A stretch of 64,000 nt of DNA from Micromonospora_G sp044901685 (GCF_044901685.1 NZ_JBJDPS010000025.1:1-64000); one strand, 5' to 3'. Numbered from the stretch's first letter, positions 8,730-17,453 are shown. The notes: generated by a model not told the origin, from the letters alone. Made by a program: numbers and translations.

Positions 8730-8759
8730 ATGGCGACGGAAAGTGGGGCAGCGGCATGA
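8730..8759 (+). CDS. Leaderless mini-ORF (9 aa) coupled to dop
   Basis: The frame MATESGAAA-stop begins 6 bases after a TACGCT -10 box. Its TGA (8757-8759) overlaps the ATG of dop (8756-8758) as ATGA. It lies in a different frame from dop. The arrangement suggests ribosomes enter on the leaderless mini-ORF and restart at dop. The peptide is too short to recognise, and translation is unproven. Confidence 0.4.
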   Translation: MATESGAAA

Positions 8760-10273
8760 GCGTACGGCGGATCATGGGCGCCGAGGTCGAGTACGGCATC
8801 TCCGTGCCCGGACAGGCCGGGGCCAACCCGATGGTCACCTCGTCGCAGGTGGTCAACGCCTACGGCGCACGTCCCGAGCTGACCCGTGGCGGTCGCGCTC
8901 GGTGGGACTACGAGGAGGAGTCGCCGCTGCGTGACGCGCGCGGGTTCACCTACTCCGGCGCCGCCTACGACCCGGCCGAGGCGCTCGCCGACGAGGACCT
9001 GGGTCTGGCGAACGTGATACTGACCAACGGCGCCCGGCTCTACGTCGACCACGCCCACCCGGAATACTCCACCCCCGAGGTGACCAACCCGATGGACCTG
9101 GTCCGTTGGGACAAGGCGGGGGAGCGGGTGATGGCCGAGGCGGCCCGCCGGGCCGAGACCATCCCGGGCACCCACCCGATCCACCTGTACAAGAACAACA
9201 CCGACAACAAGGGTGCCAGCTACGGCGCGCACGAGAACTACCTGATGCGCCGCCAGACCCCGTTCGCGGACATCGTCAGCTACCTGACCCCGTTCTTCGT
9301 CACCCGGCAGATCTTCTGCGGCGCGGGTCGGGTCGGGATCGGCCAGGACGGCTCGCAACCCGGATTCCAGATCTCCCAGCGGGCCGACTTCTTCGAGGTC
9401 GAGGTCGGTCTGGAGACCACCCTGAAGCGGCCGATCATCAACACCCGCGACGAGCCGCACGCCGACGCGGACAAGTACCGGCGGCTGCACGTGATCATCG
9501 GGGACGCGAACCTCTCCGAGATCTCGACCTACCTCAAGGTCGGCACCACCGCCCTGGTGCTGACCATGATCGAGGAGAAGGCGCTCACCCCCGACCTGGG
9601 CATCGCCGACCCGGTCGCCGAACTCCGCGCGATCAGCCACGACCCGTCGCTGTCGCACCTGCTGCGGCTGCGCGACGGTCGTCGGCTCACCGCACTGGAC
9701 CTGCAGTGGGCGTACTACGAGCGGGCGCGCGCGTTTGTCGACGACCGGTACGGCAACGACACGGACGAGGCCACCCTCGACGTACTCGACCGTTGGGAGG
9801 GCGTGCTGGACAAGCTGGGCCGCGACCCGATGCTCTGTGCCGGCGAGCTGGACTGGGTGGCGAAGCTGCGGCTGCTCGAGGGTTACCGGGAGCGGGAGAA
9901 GCTCGGCTGGGCCTCGCACAAGCTGCAACTGGTCGACCTCCAGTACTCCGACGTCCGTCCGGAGAAGGGCCTCTACCACCGGCTGGTGGCGCGGGGCTCG
10001 ATGGCGACCCTGCTGCCCGACGAGGAGACCCGCCGGGCCATGGTCGAGCCGCCGGATGACACCCGGGCCTACTTCCGTGGCCGCTGCCTCGCCCAGTACG
10101 CCTCCGAGGTGGTCGCGGCGAGCTGGGACTCGGTGATTTTCGACGTGGGTCGGGAGTCGCTCGTCCGGGTGCCGATGATGGAGCCGGAGCGGGGCACGCG
10201 CAAGCACGTGGGCGCGTTGTTCGACCGCTGCGCGAGCGCCAAGGACCTGTTGGAGATGATCACCGGTAACTGA
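8756..10273 (+). CDS. dop: Depupylase / Pup deamidase Dop
   Basis: A 505-aa member of the carboxylate-amine ligase (glutamine synthetase-like) superfamily. It removes Pup from substrates, and in species whose Pup ends in Gln it also deamidates it. The start RRIMGAEVEYG carries the catalytic/metal-binding glutamates, and HLYKNNTDNKGASYG and RPIINTRDEPHAD are strongly conserved nucleotide-binding segments shared with PafA. The long frame open upstream of 8756 is non-coding leader: the family start MSVRRIMG matches ATG 8756, which overlaps the mini-ORF stop. Because Pup here already ends in Glu, only the depupylase activity should be needed. Confidence 0.97.
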   Translation: MSVRRIMGAEVEYGISVPGQAGANPMVTSSQVVNAYGARPELTRGGRARWDYEEESPLRDARGFTYSGAAYDPAEALADEDLGLANVILTNGARLYVDHAHPEYSTPEVTNPMDLVRWDKAGERVMAEAARRAETIPGTHPIHLYKNNTDNKGASYGAHENYLMRRQTPFADIVSYLTPFFVTRQIFCGAGRVGIGQDGSQPGFQISQRADFFEVEVGLETTLKRPIINTRDEPHADADKYRRLHVIIGDANLSEISTYLKVGTTALVLTMIEEKALTPDLGIADPVAELRAISHDPSLSHLLRLRDGRRLTALDLQWAYYERARAFVDDRYGNDTDEATLDVLDRWEGVLDKLGRDPMLCAGELDWVAKLRLLEGYREREKLGWASHKLQLVDLQYSDVRPEKGLYHRLVARGSMATLLPDEETRRAMVEPPDDTRAYFRGRCLAQYASEVVAASWDSVIFDVGRESLVRVPMMEPERGTRKHVGALFDRCASAKDLLEMITGN

Positions 10274-10352
10274 CCGGCGGAGTGACCGGAGCCCGCCCGC
10301 CCGTGCCGTCGCGGTCGGCCGGCGGATCGTCATGCCGGGCCGGCGGATCGTC

Positions 10353-10415
10353 GTGCTCGGTGCTCGGTGCTCGGTGCTCGGTGCTCGGTGCTCGCTGGTC
10401 GGTGGTCGGTGGTCG
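10353..10415 (+). repeat. Heptad tandem repeat upstream of pup (6 perfect GTGCTCG units plus 3 degenerate)
   Basis: Six consecutive perfect copies of GTGCTCG run from 10353 to 10394, followed by three variants (CTGGTCG, GTGGTCG, GTGGTCG) to 10415. The array fills part of the ~300-base gene-free stretch 10274-10573 between dop and pup. The rest of that stretch shows no gene, only a candidate pup -10 box at 10538. It has the form of a slippage-prone microsatellite; a regulatory role is not established. Confidence 0.85.
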
Positions 10416-10537
10416 GCGGCCGTGGCACGAGATGTCTCGTCGGCCGGCGCCGCGACGGCGCCCGCCGCCGCAGACCGAATCGGTCAGTCGGGTGGCAAAG
10501 GTCGCGGGCGACGCCCCGTTCCGTCGCCCTTCCGAGG

Positions 10538-10543
10538 TAAGTT
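10538..10543 (+). promoter_or_regulatory. Candidate -10 box of the pup promoter
   Basis: TAAGTT lies about 30 bases before the pup start, leaving room for the GGAGGAGGAA ribosome site at about 10559-10568. No convincing -35 is visible. Confidence 0.35.
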
Positions 10544-10573
10544 TCTTGCAGGCGATCGTGGAGGAGGAACCAG

Positions 10574-10789
10574 ATGGCTACCCGTGACACCGGCGGTCAG
10601 TCCCAGTCCGGCAAGTCGCGTCGCGACGAAGAGGTCGACGACGTCACCACCGAGGCGAATCCCGAGGTCGCGGAGCGGCACGCCGAGATCACCGAGGACG
10701 TCGACGACCTGCTCGACGAGATCGACTCGGTGCTCGAGGAGAACGCCGAGGAGTTCGTCCGGGGCTACGTCCAGAAGGGCGGCGAGTAA
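10574..10789 (+). CDS. pup: Prokaryotic ubiquitin-like protein Pup (ends in Gly-Gly-Glu)
   Basis: A 71-aa, acidic, intrinsically disordered protein tag that PafA links to substrate lysines and that the ARC coiled coil recognises. The C-terminal half, with EDVDDLLDEIDSVLEENAEEF, is the helix-forming ARC-binding segment. The chain ends KGGE, so the C-terminal residue is Glu rather than the Gln of mycobacterial Pup, and the tag is encoded ready for ligation. The start has a strong GGAGGAGGAA ribosome site. It is followed by prcB and prcA on the same strand. Confidence 0.97.
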   Translation: MATRDTGGQSQSGKSRRDEEVDDVTTEANPEVAERHAEITEDVDDLLDEIDSVLEENAEEFVRGYVQKGGE

Positions 10790-10964
10790 CCGACCGCCGG
10801 CCGTCGGGTCCGGCGGCCGGCGCGGTCCACACCACGCCGGCCTCGAGATCATCGCGCCGACCGGAGCCAGACGATAGTCTGCTTCAACCGCAGCGGTGGT
10901 CGTGGCTGATTCGGCGCCGGTGCGGTGTGTTCGGTCAAGGCGATCACGTACTGAGAGGAACCAC

Positions 10965-11804
10965 GTGGCAGCGGGTTTTGATCCATCCGGGCGGCTTCCA
11001 GATGTGTTCACCAACGCGGGGACGTCCTCCTTCACCCAGTTCCTGAGCAAGGTGGCACCGGAGCTGCTCCCCGGCCGCCGGCCGCTGCCGCCCGGAATCG
11101 CCGCCGACCTGGCGCCGCACGCGACCACCATCGTCGCCATCGCCAGCGCGACCGGCGTGGTCATGGCGGGCGACCGGCGGGCCACGATGGGGAACATGAT
11201 CTCCAGCCGGGACATCCAGAAGGTCCACCCGGCGGACCGGCACTCGCTGGTCGGCATCGCCGGCACCGCCGGTATCGGCATCGAGATGATGCGGCTGTTC
11301 CAGGTGGAGCTGGAGCACTACGAGAAGATCGAGGGCGCCGTCCTCTCCCTGGACGGCAAGGCCAACCGCCTGGCCTCGATGATCCGGGGCAACCTGGGCG
11401 CGGCGATGCAGGGCCTCGCCGTGATCCCGCTCTTCGCCGGCTTCGACCTCGCCGCCAGCGATCCGGCGAAGGCCGGGCGCATCTTCAGCTTCGACGTCGC
11501 CGGCGGCCCCTACGAGGAAACCGGTTACGACGCGATCGGATCCGGCTCGATCTTCGCCCGTTCCGCGCTGAAGAAGCGGTTCCGCCCGGGGTTGAGCACC
11601 GACGAGGCGGTGCGGCTGGCCGTCGAGGCGCTCTACGACGCCGCCGACGACGACACCGCGACCGGTGGCCCCGACCTCACCCGCCGCATCTACCCGGTGG
11701 TGATGACGGCGACGGCCGAGGGCACCAACCGGCTCACCGAAGCCGAGACCGCAGCGGTGGCCGAGGCCGTTGTCGCCGCTCGGATGGAGAACCCGGGCGG
11801 CTGA
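10965..11804 (+). CDS. prcB: 20S proteasome beta subunit (catalytic)
   Basis: A 279-aa precursor. Autocleavage removes an N-terminal propeptide of about 53 residues and exposes Thr54, the nucleophile, at PHA|TTIVAIAS. Downstream GVVMAGDRRAT provides the conserved Asp/Lys-type active-site surroundings. GTG 10965 is chosen because it follows GAGAGGAA and gives a family-length propeptide; the open frame upstream to 10896 is leader. The propeptide ends in Ala where mycobacteria have Gly. A TAGTCT box near 10870 could be the promoter of prcBA. Confidence 0.95.
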   Translation: MAAGFDPSGRLPDVFTNAGTSSFTQFLSKVAPELLPGRRPLPPGIAADLAPHATTIVAIASATGVVMAGDRRATMGNMISSRDIQKVHPADRHSLVGIAGTAGIGIEMMRLFQVELEHYEKIEGAVLSLDGKANRLASMIRGNLGAAMQGLAVIPLFAGFDLAASDPAKAGRIFSFDVAGGPYEETGYDAIGSGSIFARSALKKRFRPGLSTDEAVRLAVEALYDAADDDTATGGPDLTRRIYPVVMTATAEGTNRLTEAETAAVAEAVVAARMENPGG

Positions 11805-11888
11805 CGCCGACCGGTCGCCAGCCACCGTGAAGTCCTACGCCAGTCGCTCGTACCGCTGCCAGACCAGCTTGTAAGGAGAACCGCCGCC

Positions 11889-12713
11889 GTGGCCATGCAG
11901 TTCTACGCCTCGCCCGAGCAGATCATGCGCGACCGTTCCGAGCTGGCCCGCAAGGGCATCGCCCGGGGCCGGAGCGCGGTGGTGCTCAGCTACGAGGGCG
12001 GGATCCTCTTCGTGGCGGAGAACCTCTCCAGCGCCCTGCACAAGGTCAGCGAGATCTACGACCGGATCGGCTTCGCCGCCGTCGGGCGCTACAACGAGTT
12101 CGAGAACCTCCGCCGCGCGGGCGTGCGGATGGCCGACCTCAACGGCCTGAGCTACGACCGGCGCGACGTCACCGGCCGGGCACTGGCCAACGCGTACGCG
12201 CAGACGCTCGGTGCGATCTTCACCGAGCAGTCCAAGCCGTTCGAGGTGGAGATCTGCGTCGCCGAGGTCGGTGCCACGGCCGACGACGACGAGATCTACC
12301 GACTCACCTACGACGGCTCGGTCAACGACGAGCCGGGCCGGATGGCGATGGGTGGCCAGAGTGAGGCGATCACCGGGTCGCTGAAGGCCAACCACCGTAA
12401 CGACATCTCGCTCAGCGAGGCGGTTCGGCTCGCCGTGCAGGCCCTCGGCAGCGTCGGTGGCGAGGGGGGCGCGGCCAGGACGATCGCCGCGAACCAGCTC
12501 GAGGTCGCGGTGTTGGACCGGCACCGGATCGGGCGAACCTTCCGCCGGATCACCGGTGCCGCCCTGACCAGCCTGCTCGACGGCGGCGCGGAGCCGAAGG
12601 CAACCGGCGACGAGCCGGGACCCGCGACGCCGGCCGCCGGACCGGACAAGCCGGCGGTGTCGGCGGCCTCGGCCGACCTGGAAACGAAGGACACCGAGCA
12701 GCCCGAGGGCTGA
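11889..12713 (+). CDS. prcA: 20S proteasome alpha subunit
   Basis: A 274-aa structural subunit that forms the outer gated rings on which the ARC ATPase docks. The start MQFYASPEQIMRDRSELARKGIARGRS is the typical gate and H0 helix. The fold continues with AVVLSYEGGILFVAEN and ends in a variable Ala/Pro/Glu tail (about 235-274). There is no catalytic Thr, as expected. AAGGAGAA precedes GTG 11889; ATG 11895 two codons later is an alternative start. It sits 84 bases after prcB and runs convergently into the glycosyltransferase gene. Confidence 0.96.
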   Translation: MAMQFYASPEQIMRDRSELARKGIARGRSAVVLSYEGGILFVAENLSSALHKVSEIYDRIGFAAVGRYNEFENLRRAGVRMADLNGLSYDRRDVTGRALANAYAQTLGAIFTEQSKPFEVEICVAEVGATADDDEIYRLTYDGSVNDEPGRMAMGGQSEAITGSLKANHRNDISLSEAVRLAVQALGSVGGEGGAARTIAANQLEVAVLDRHRIGRTFRRITGAALTSLLDGGAEPKATGDEPGPATPAAGPDKPAVSAASADLETKDTEQPEG

Positions 12714-12739
12714 CCCGGTGTCCGGCGGGGCGGGTGGCG

Positions 12740-13789
12740 TCAGACCCAGCGACGAACCACCCGCCAGTAGGACGTCATCAACGCGTTGAGCAGCCCGACC
12801 CCGGGCGGATTGATCAGCGGCGTGTTGAACCGGTCGGTGAGCACCCGCATCCAGACCCGGTCCGGCACGGTCCGCTCGGCCTGCACCCGCCGGCGGCGCT
12901 CGCCCAGGTGCTTGCGGTGCCGCCAGAGCCATCCGTAGCCGCGCATCTTGTCCCGGAACCAGCCCTCCTTGACCGAGAGCAGGAGCATCACCAACTCCAG
13001 CGCGAGCAGCGGCGGTGCGAGCAGCAGCAGGCTGCGGGTCCCCCAGAGGGTGGCCACGAACATCAGCCGGTTCCGCTCGACCAGGTAGTACTTGAAGCTG
13101 TTCCGGCTGAACTCGTAACGGTGCAGCGCGACCGCGTCGGGCACGTTGAGCACCCGGAGACCGACCCGCCACGTACGGATCGACAGGTCGGCGTCCTCGT
13201 GGTAGGCGAAGTAGTGCGGGTCGAAGCCGCCCAACCGGTCCCAGTGACTGCGCGCCGTGACCAGGCACGCCCCCATCGCCCCGGCGGTCTCGGTGGGCTC
13301 GCTGCGGGTCTCCCGCTCCCGGAATCCGCCGATCCAGCTCACCCCGAGCACGTGCACCTCGTTGCCACGGGAGTTGAGCAACTCCGGCTCGTCGGCCAGT
13401 CGGACCGCGCCCGCGGCGATGCCCACGTCGGCCTGGTCCACCACCTCGACCAGCCGGGCCAGGGTGTTCGGCTCGACGATCGCGTCGCCGTTGACCAGGG
13501 CGACGTAGTCGCCGCTGGAGGCCGCGACCCCGAGGTTGCAGCCGGCGGAGAAGCCCAGGTTCTCGCCCTCGCCGACCGCCACCACGCCGGGCAGCTTCGA
13601 CAAGACTTCGACGTCGTCGGTGGTGCAGCCGTTGTCGACCAGCACCACCTCGATCTCGACCTTCGCCGAGGCGAGCAGCGACTCCACCGACTGGCGCAGC
13701 AGCGGCTCGGCCTTCCAGGCGAGCACGATCGCGCTGACCCGGGGAAGCCGGTTGGAATCGGGGTACGAGCTGAGGGACGCTTCGGGCAT
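12740..13789 (-). CDS. Family 2 glycosyltransferase (rhamnosyltransferase-like)
   Basis: A 349-aa GT-A enzyme. The nucleotide-sugar fold spans about 18-230, with VVLVDNGCTTDD, ENLGFSAGCNLG and the acceptor-side AYHEDADLSIRTWR typical of WbbL/GT2 rhamnosyl- and related transferases. A hydrophobic segment around 245-270 may bind the membrane. It neighbours rfbD and rfbA, which supply dTDP-rhamnose, so rhamnosylation of a cell-wall polymer is likely (inference). It is transcribed toward prcA and ends 26 bases from it. Confidence 0.88.
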   Translation of the reverse strand: MPEASLSSYPDSNRLPRVSAIVLAWKAEPLLRQSVESLLASAKVEIEVVLVDNGCTTDDVEVLSKLPGVVAVGEGENLGFSAGCNLGVAASSGDYVALVNGDAIVEPNTLARLVEVVDQADVGIAAGAVRLADEPELLNSRGNEVHVLGVSWIGGFRERETRSEPTETAGAMGACLVTARSHWDRLGGFDPHYFAYHEDADLSIRTWRVGLRVLNVPDAVALHRYEFSRNSFKYYLVERNRLMFVATLWGTRSLLLLAPPLLALELVMLLLSVKEGWFRDKMRGYGWLWRHRKHLGERRRRVQAERTVPDRVWMRVLTDRFNTPLINPPGVGLLNALMTSYWRVVRRWV

Positions 13790-13836
13790 GTCGGCGTTAT
13801 CTCTCGGGTCGGCGGAGGGGGTGGGAGAGCGCTGGG

Positions 13837-14727
13837 TCAGACGGCGGAGAGGAGACCGCGTTCGGCGAGCGCGCCGGTGAGCATCTCCCGCCAGTCTGGC
13901 ATGGGGGACAGGCCAGCCGCCCGCCAGCGGTCGTGGCCGAGCACGCTGTAGGCCGGACGCGCGGCGGGGCGGCGGAACTGCTCGCTGGTGGTGGGTCGGA
14001 CCCGCTCGGGGTCCAGGCCGCTGAGCGCGAACACCTCACGGGCCAGGCCGTACCAGGTGGTCTGGCCGGAGGCGGTGCCGTGGTAGATCCCGGCCGGAGC
14101 CCGACCGGCGAGGGCGGCGTCGCCGAGTCCGACCAACTGCTGGGCCAGCGCGTACGACCAGGTGGGCTGCCCGAGCTGGTCGTCGACCACGTCCAACTGG
14201 TCCCGTTCGGCGGCCAGCCGCAGCATGGTGGTGACGAAGTTGCGGCCGTGCAGGCCGTAGAGCCAGGCCGTCCGGACGACGTACCCGCTCTCCGGCAGCA
14301 TGGAGGTGACCGCCTGCTCGCCGACGAGCTTGCTGCGCCCGTACGCGTTGATCGGTGCCGTCGGGGCGTCCTCCGGGTACGGCCGGGTGGCGTCGCCGGG
14401 GAAGACGTAGTCGGTGGAGACGTGGATCAGCCGGGCACCGGTCCGCGCGCAGGCGCGGGCGAGGTTGGCCACGCCCGCGCCGTTGACCTCGGTGGCGGCC
14501 TCTTCCTGGGTCTCGGCCCCGTCGACGTCGGTCCACGCGGCGGCGTTGATCACCACGTCGTGTCCGTCGACGGCGCTGTGGAGGGCGGTGGCGTCGGTCA
14601 AATCCAGATCGGTCCGGGTGGCGGCGGTGACCTGCCGCACGTCCGAGGTGCCGAGCACCGTCACGAGATCCCGGCCCAGCATGCCGCCGGCCCCGGTCAC
14701 CAGGTAGCGGCTCTTCCGTTCGGTCAT
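13837..14727 (-). CDS. rfbD: dTDP-4-dehydrorhamnose reductase
   Basis: A 296-aa NAD(P)H-dependent short-chain reductase that performs the last step of dTDP-L-rhamnose synthesis. The Rossmann motif TGAGGMLG is at the N-terminus, and the catalytic YGRSK follows the STDYVF strand. A longer frame is open upstream, but ATG 14727 has a GGAG-containing ribosome site and gives the family start. It lies 47 bases upstream of the glycosyltransferase on the same strand and is divergent from rfbA. Confidence 0.94.
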   Translation of the reverse strand: MTERKSRYLVTGAGGMLGRDLVTVLGTSDVRQVTAATRTDLDLTDATALHSAVDGHDVVINAAAWTDVDGAETQEEAATEVNGAGVANLARACARTGARLIHVSTDYVFPGDATRPYPEDAPTAPINAYGRSKLVGEQAVTSMLPESGYVVRTAWLYGLHGRNFVTTMLRLAAERDQLDVVDDQLGQPTWSYALAQQLVGLGDAALAGRAPAGIYHGTASGQTTWYGLAREVFALSGLDPERVRPTTSEQFRRPAARPAYSVLGHDRWRAAGLSPMPDWREMLTGALAERGLLSAV

Positions 14728-14857
14728 TTCCGCCTCGCTCCAACGGCCGATTCCGGCCCCGGCGACAGCCGGGCGATCCGTACGGGTTCGTGAGTCTACG
14801 CGATGAGTGAGCCGAATCAGCCGCCACAGGGGGCGTGCTGGTGTCACCAGGAGCCGG

Positions 14858-14863
14858 TACTCT
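14858..14863 (+). promoter_or_regulatory. -10 box of leaderless promoter for rfbA
   Basis: TACTCT precedes GTG 14870 by 6 bases, which sets the rfbA start inside a longer open frame. Confidence 0.5.
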
Positions 14864-14869
14864 CCCCGG

Positions 14870-15730
14870 GTGCGTGGAATCCTGCTCGCCGGTGGCACCG
14901 GCTCGCGGCTGTGGCCGCTCACCAAGGCGGTATCAAAGCAGTTGATGCCGGTCTTCGACAAGCCGATGATCTACTATCCGCTTTCCACCCTGGTGATGTC
15001 CGGTATCCGGGAGATCCTGGTGATCACCACGCCGGAGGACCAGGACCAGTTCCGGCGCCTGCTCGGTGACGGTAGCCAGTTCGGTCTGCGCCTGGAGTAC
15101 TGCGCCCAACCCCGGCCCGAGGGTATCGCCCAGGCGTTTGTCCTCGGCGCGGACTTCATCGGCGACGAACCGGTGGCCCTGGTGCTCGGCGACAACATCT
15201 TCCACGGGGTGGGACTCGGTCGTCAGCTCTCCGAGCAGAACACGCTGGTCGGCGGGCGGGTGTTCGCGTACCAGGTGGCCAACCCCGAGGAGTACGGGGT
15301 GGTCGACTTCGACGAGGACGGCCGGGTGCTCTCGATCGAGGAGAAGCCGGCCAAGCCGAAGTCCCGCTACGCGGTGCCCGGCCTCTACTTCTACGACAAC
15401 CGAGTGGTCGAGATCGCCCGGGGGTTGCAGCCGAGCGACCGGGGCGAGTTGGAGATCACCGCGGTCAACGAGGCGTACCGCGAGCGGGGCGAGTTGACCG
15501 TGACCGTGCTCGACCGGGGAACCGCCTGGCTGGACACCGGCACCTTCACCTCGATGATGCAGGCGGCCGAGTTCGTCCGGGTGATCGAGGAACGCCAGGG
15601 CATGAAGATCGGTTGTGTCGAGGAGGTCGCCTGGCGGGCCGGCCTGATCGACGACGATCAGCTCCACGCCCTGGCCCTGCCGCTGCGTAAGAGCGGATAC
15701 GGCGAATACCTGCTCAATCTGCTTCGTTGA
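14870..15730 (+). CDS. rfbA: Glucose-1-phosphate thymidylyltransferase
   Basis: A 286-aa nucleotidyltransferase that makes dTDP-glucose, the entry point to dTDP-rhamnose. It starts RGILLAGGTGSRLWPLT, the dTTP-binding signature, and contains KPMIYYPLSTLM-like and LVLGDNIFHG motifs with the catalytic Asp. GTG 14870 is preferred over the open frame from 14807 because of the leaderless promoter and family length. rfbB and rfbC are not in the window, so the pathway is completed elsewhere. Confidence 0.95.
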   Translation: MRGILLAGGTGSRLWPLTKAVSKQLMPVFDKPMIYYPLSTLVMSGIREILVITTPEDQDQFRRLLGDGSQFGLRLEYCAQPRPEGIAQAFVLGADFIGDEPVALVLGDNIFHGVGLGRQLSEQNTLVGGRVFAYQVANPEEYGVVDFDEDGRVLSIEEKPAKPKSRYAVPGLYFYDNRVVEIARGLQPSDRGELEITAVNEAYRERGELTVTVLDRGTAWLDTGTFTSMMQAAEFVRVIEERQGMKIGCVEEVAWRAGLIDDDQLHALALPLRKSGYGEYLLNLLR

Positions 15731-15819
15731 CCGGTTCGCGCGCCGGGTTCGCGCGGAGTTTCGCCGCCGACGCGCGGAATGCACGACCCGAGGGCGACCA
15801 CTCGGAGCCCTCGGGCGGC

Positions 15820-15825
15820 TAGTGT
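15820..15825 (+). promoter_or_regulatory. -10 box of leaderless promoter for pafA
   Basis: TAGTGT is followed by 6 bases and ATG 15832. Confidence 0.55.
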
Positions 15826-15831
15826 CTGTTC

Positions 15832-17190
15832 ATGGAGCGGCGAATCTTCGGTCTCGAGACCGAGTACGGCGTCACCTGCACCTACCGCGGTCAGCGGCGA
15901 CTGTCTCCGGACGAGGTCGCCCGCTACCTCTTCCGCCGGGTGGTGTCCTGGGGACGGTCCAGCAATGTGTTCCTGCGCAACGGAGCCCGGCTCTACCTCG
16001 ACGTCGGTTCCCACCCGGAGTACGCGACACCGGAGTGCGACTCGGTCACCGATCTGGTCGCGCACGACCGGGCCGGTGAGCGGATCCTCGAGGGGCTGCT
16101 CGTCGACGCCGAGAAGCGCCTGCACGACGAGGGCATCGCGGGCGAGATCTACCTGTTCAAGAACAACACCGACTCGGCCGGCAACTCGTACGGTTGCCAC
16201 GAGAACTACCTGGTCTCCCGGCACGGTGAGTTCGGCCGACTGGCCGACGTGCTGATCCCGTTCCTGGTCACGCGCCAGCTCATCTGCGGCGCCGGCAAGG
16301 TGCTCCAGACGCCTCGGGGTGCGGTCTACTGCCTGTCCCAGCGGGCGGAGCACATCTGGGAGGGGGTGTCGTCTGCGACCACCCGGAGCCGGCCGATCAT
16401 CAACACCAGGGACGAGCCGCACGCCGACGCCGAGCGGTACCGCCGGCTGCACGTGATCGTCGGTGATTCGAACATGAACGAGGTCACCACGCTGCTCAAG
16501 GTCGGCAGCGCGGACATCGTGCTGCGGATGATCGAGGCCGGCGTGGTGATGCGGGACCTGTCGCTGGAGAACCCGATCCGGGCCATCCGCGAGGTCTCGC
16601 ACGACATCACCGGGCGGCGCAAGATCAGGCTGGCCTCCAACAAGGAGGTCAGCGCCCTGGAGATCCAGCAGGAATACCTGGCCAAGGCGACCGAGTTCGT
16701 CGAGCGCCGGGGCGGCGACCAGACCGCCAAGCGGGTGGTGGAGCTCTGGGGCCGGGTGCTCAACGCGGTCGAGAGCGGCGACCTGGAGCCGGTCTCCCGG
16801 GAGATCGACTGGGTCAGCAAGCTGCGGCTGATCGAGCGGTACCAGGCCAAGCACGACCTCCCGCTGTCCCACCCCCGGGTGGCCCAGATGGACCTGGCCT
16901 ACCACGACGTACGGCGGGGGCGCGGGCTCTACGGGTTGCTCGAACGGCGTGGCCAGGTGGACCGGATCGCCACCGACCCGGAGATCTTCGAGGCCAAGGA
17001 GACTCCTCCGCAGACCACCCGGGCGCGGCTGCGCGGCGAGTTCATCCGGCACGCGCAGGAGAAGCGGCGGGACTTCACCGTGGACTGGGTGCACCTCAAG
17101 CTCAACGACCAGGCCCAGCGCACGGTGCTCTGCAAGGACCCGTTCCGGGCGTACGACGAGCGCGTCGAGCGCCTGATCGCGAGCATGTAG
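15832..17190 (+). CDS. pafA: Pup-protein ligase PafA
   Basis: A 452-aa ATP-dependent ligase that joins the C-terminal Glu of Pup to substrate lysines. It is homologous to Dop, sharing the glutamine synthetase-like core: RIFGLETEYGV at the start, IYLFKNNTDSAGNSYGCHENY around 110-130 and RPIINTRDEPHADAERYRR around 185-205. It lacks the extra Dop loop, as expected. Rhamnose genes separate it from prcA. A small membrane protein gene follows on the same strand. Confidence 0.97.
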   Translation: MERRIFGLETEYGVTCTYRGQRRLSPDEVARYLFRRVVSWGRSSNVFLRNGARLYLDVGSHPEYATPECDSVTDLVAHDRAGERILEGLLVDAEKRLHDEGIAGEIYLFKNNTDSAGNSYGCHENYLVSRHGEFGRLADVLIPFLVTRQLICGAGKVLQTPRGAVYCLSQRAEHIWEGVSSATTRSRPIINTRDEPHADAERYRRLHVIVGDSNMNEVTTLLKVGSADIVLRMIEAGVVMRDLSLENPIRAIREVSHDITGRRKIRLASNKEVSALEIQQEYLAKATEFVERRGGDQTAKRVVELWGRVLNAVESGDLEPVSREIDWVSKLRLIERYQAKHDLPLSHPRVAQMDLAYHDVRRGRGLYGLLERRGQVDRIATDPEIFEAKETPPQTTRARLRGEFIRHAQEKRRDFTVDWVHLKLNDQAQRTVLCKDPFRAYDERVERLIASM

Positions 17191-17246
17191 GCAATGGCGG
17201 GCCGGCGTGCCGTACGGTCACCGGCCCGGGTAGTCTCGGCGGCGTT

Positions 17247-17453
17247 ATGACCTCTGAAGACCGTTCTCCCGAAGAGCCGCCCGAGCGCAACGCCGACCAG
17301 GTGCGCCAGGGCTGGGTCAACCGGCGCCGCGAGAAGATCGTGGAAGAGATCGCGCGCAACCGGCGCGGTGAGTACACCGTGCCGACCTGGGTGCTGGTGC
17401 TGGCCCTGGTGCTGCTCGTCGGCGGGTGGATCGCGGTCGTGGTGCTCGCCTGA
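17247..17453 (+). CDS. Small single-pass membrane protein, unknown function
   Basis: A 68-aa protein with a charged N-terminal half (Glu/Arg-rich, about 1-43) and one transmembrane helix at about 45-67. The topology is probably N-in. TAGTCT lies 10 bases before the ATG, so the leader would be very short. It follows pafA by 56 bases. No known domain is recognised; a link to pupylation is only positional. Confidence 0.7.
   Translation: MTSEDRSPEEPPERNADQVRQGWVNRRREKIVEEIARNRRGEYTVPTWVLVLALVLLVGGWIAVVVLA

Noticed and set aside
10353..10415. Possible CRISPR array
   Set aside because: The units are only 7 bases and directly adjacent, with no spacers and no cas genes nearby; it is a microsatellite.
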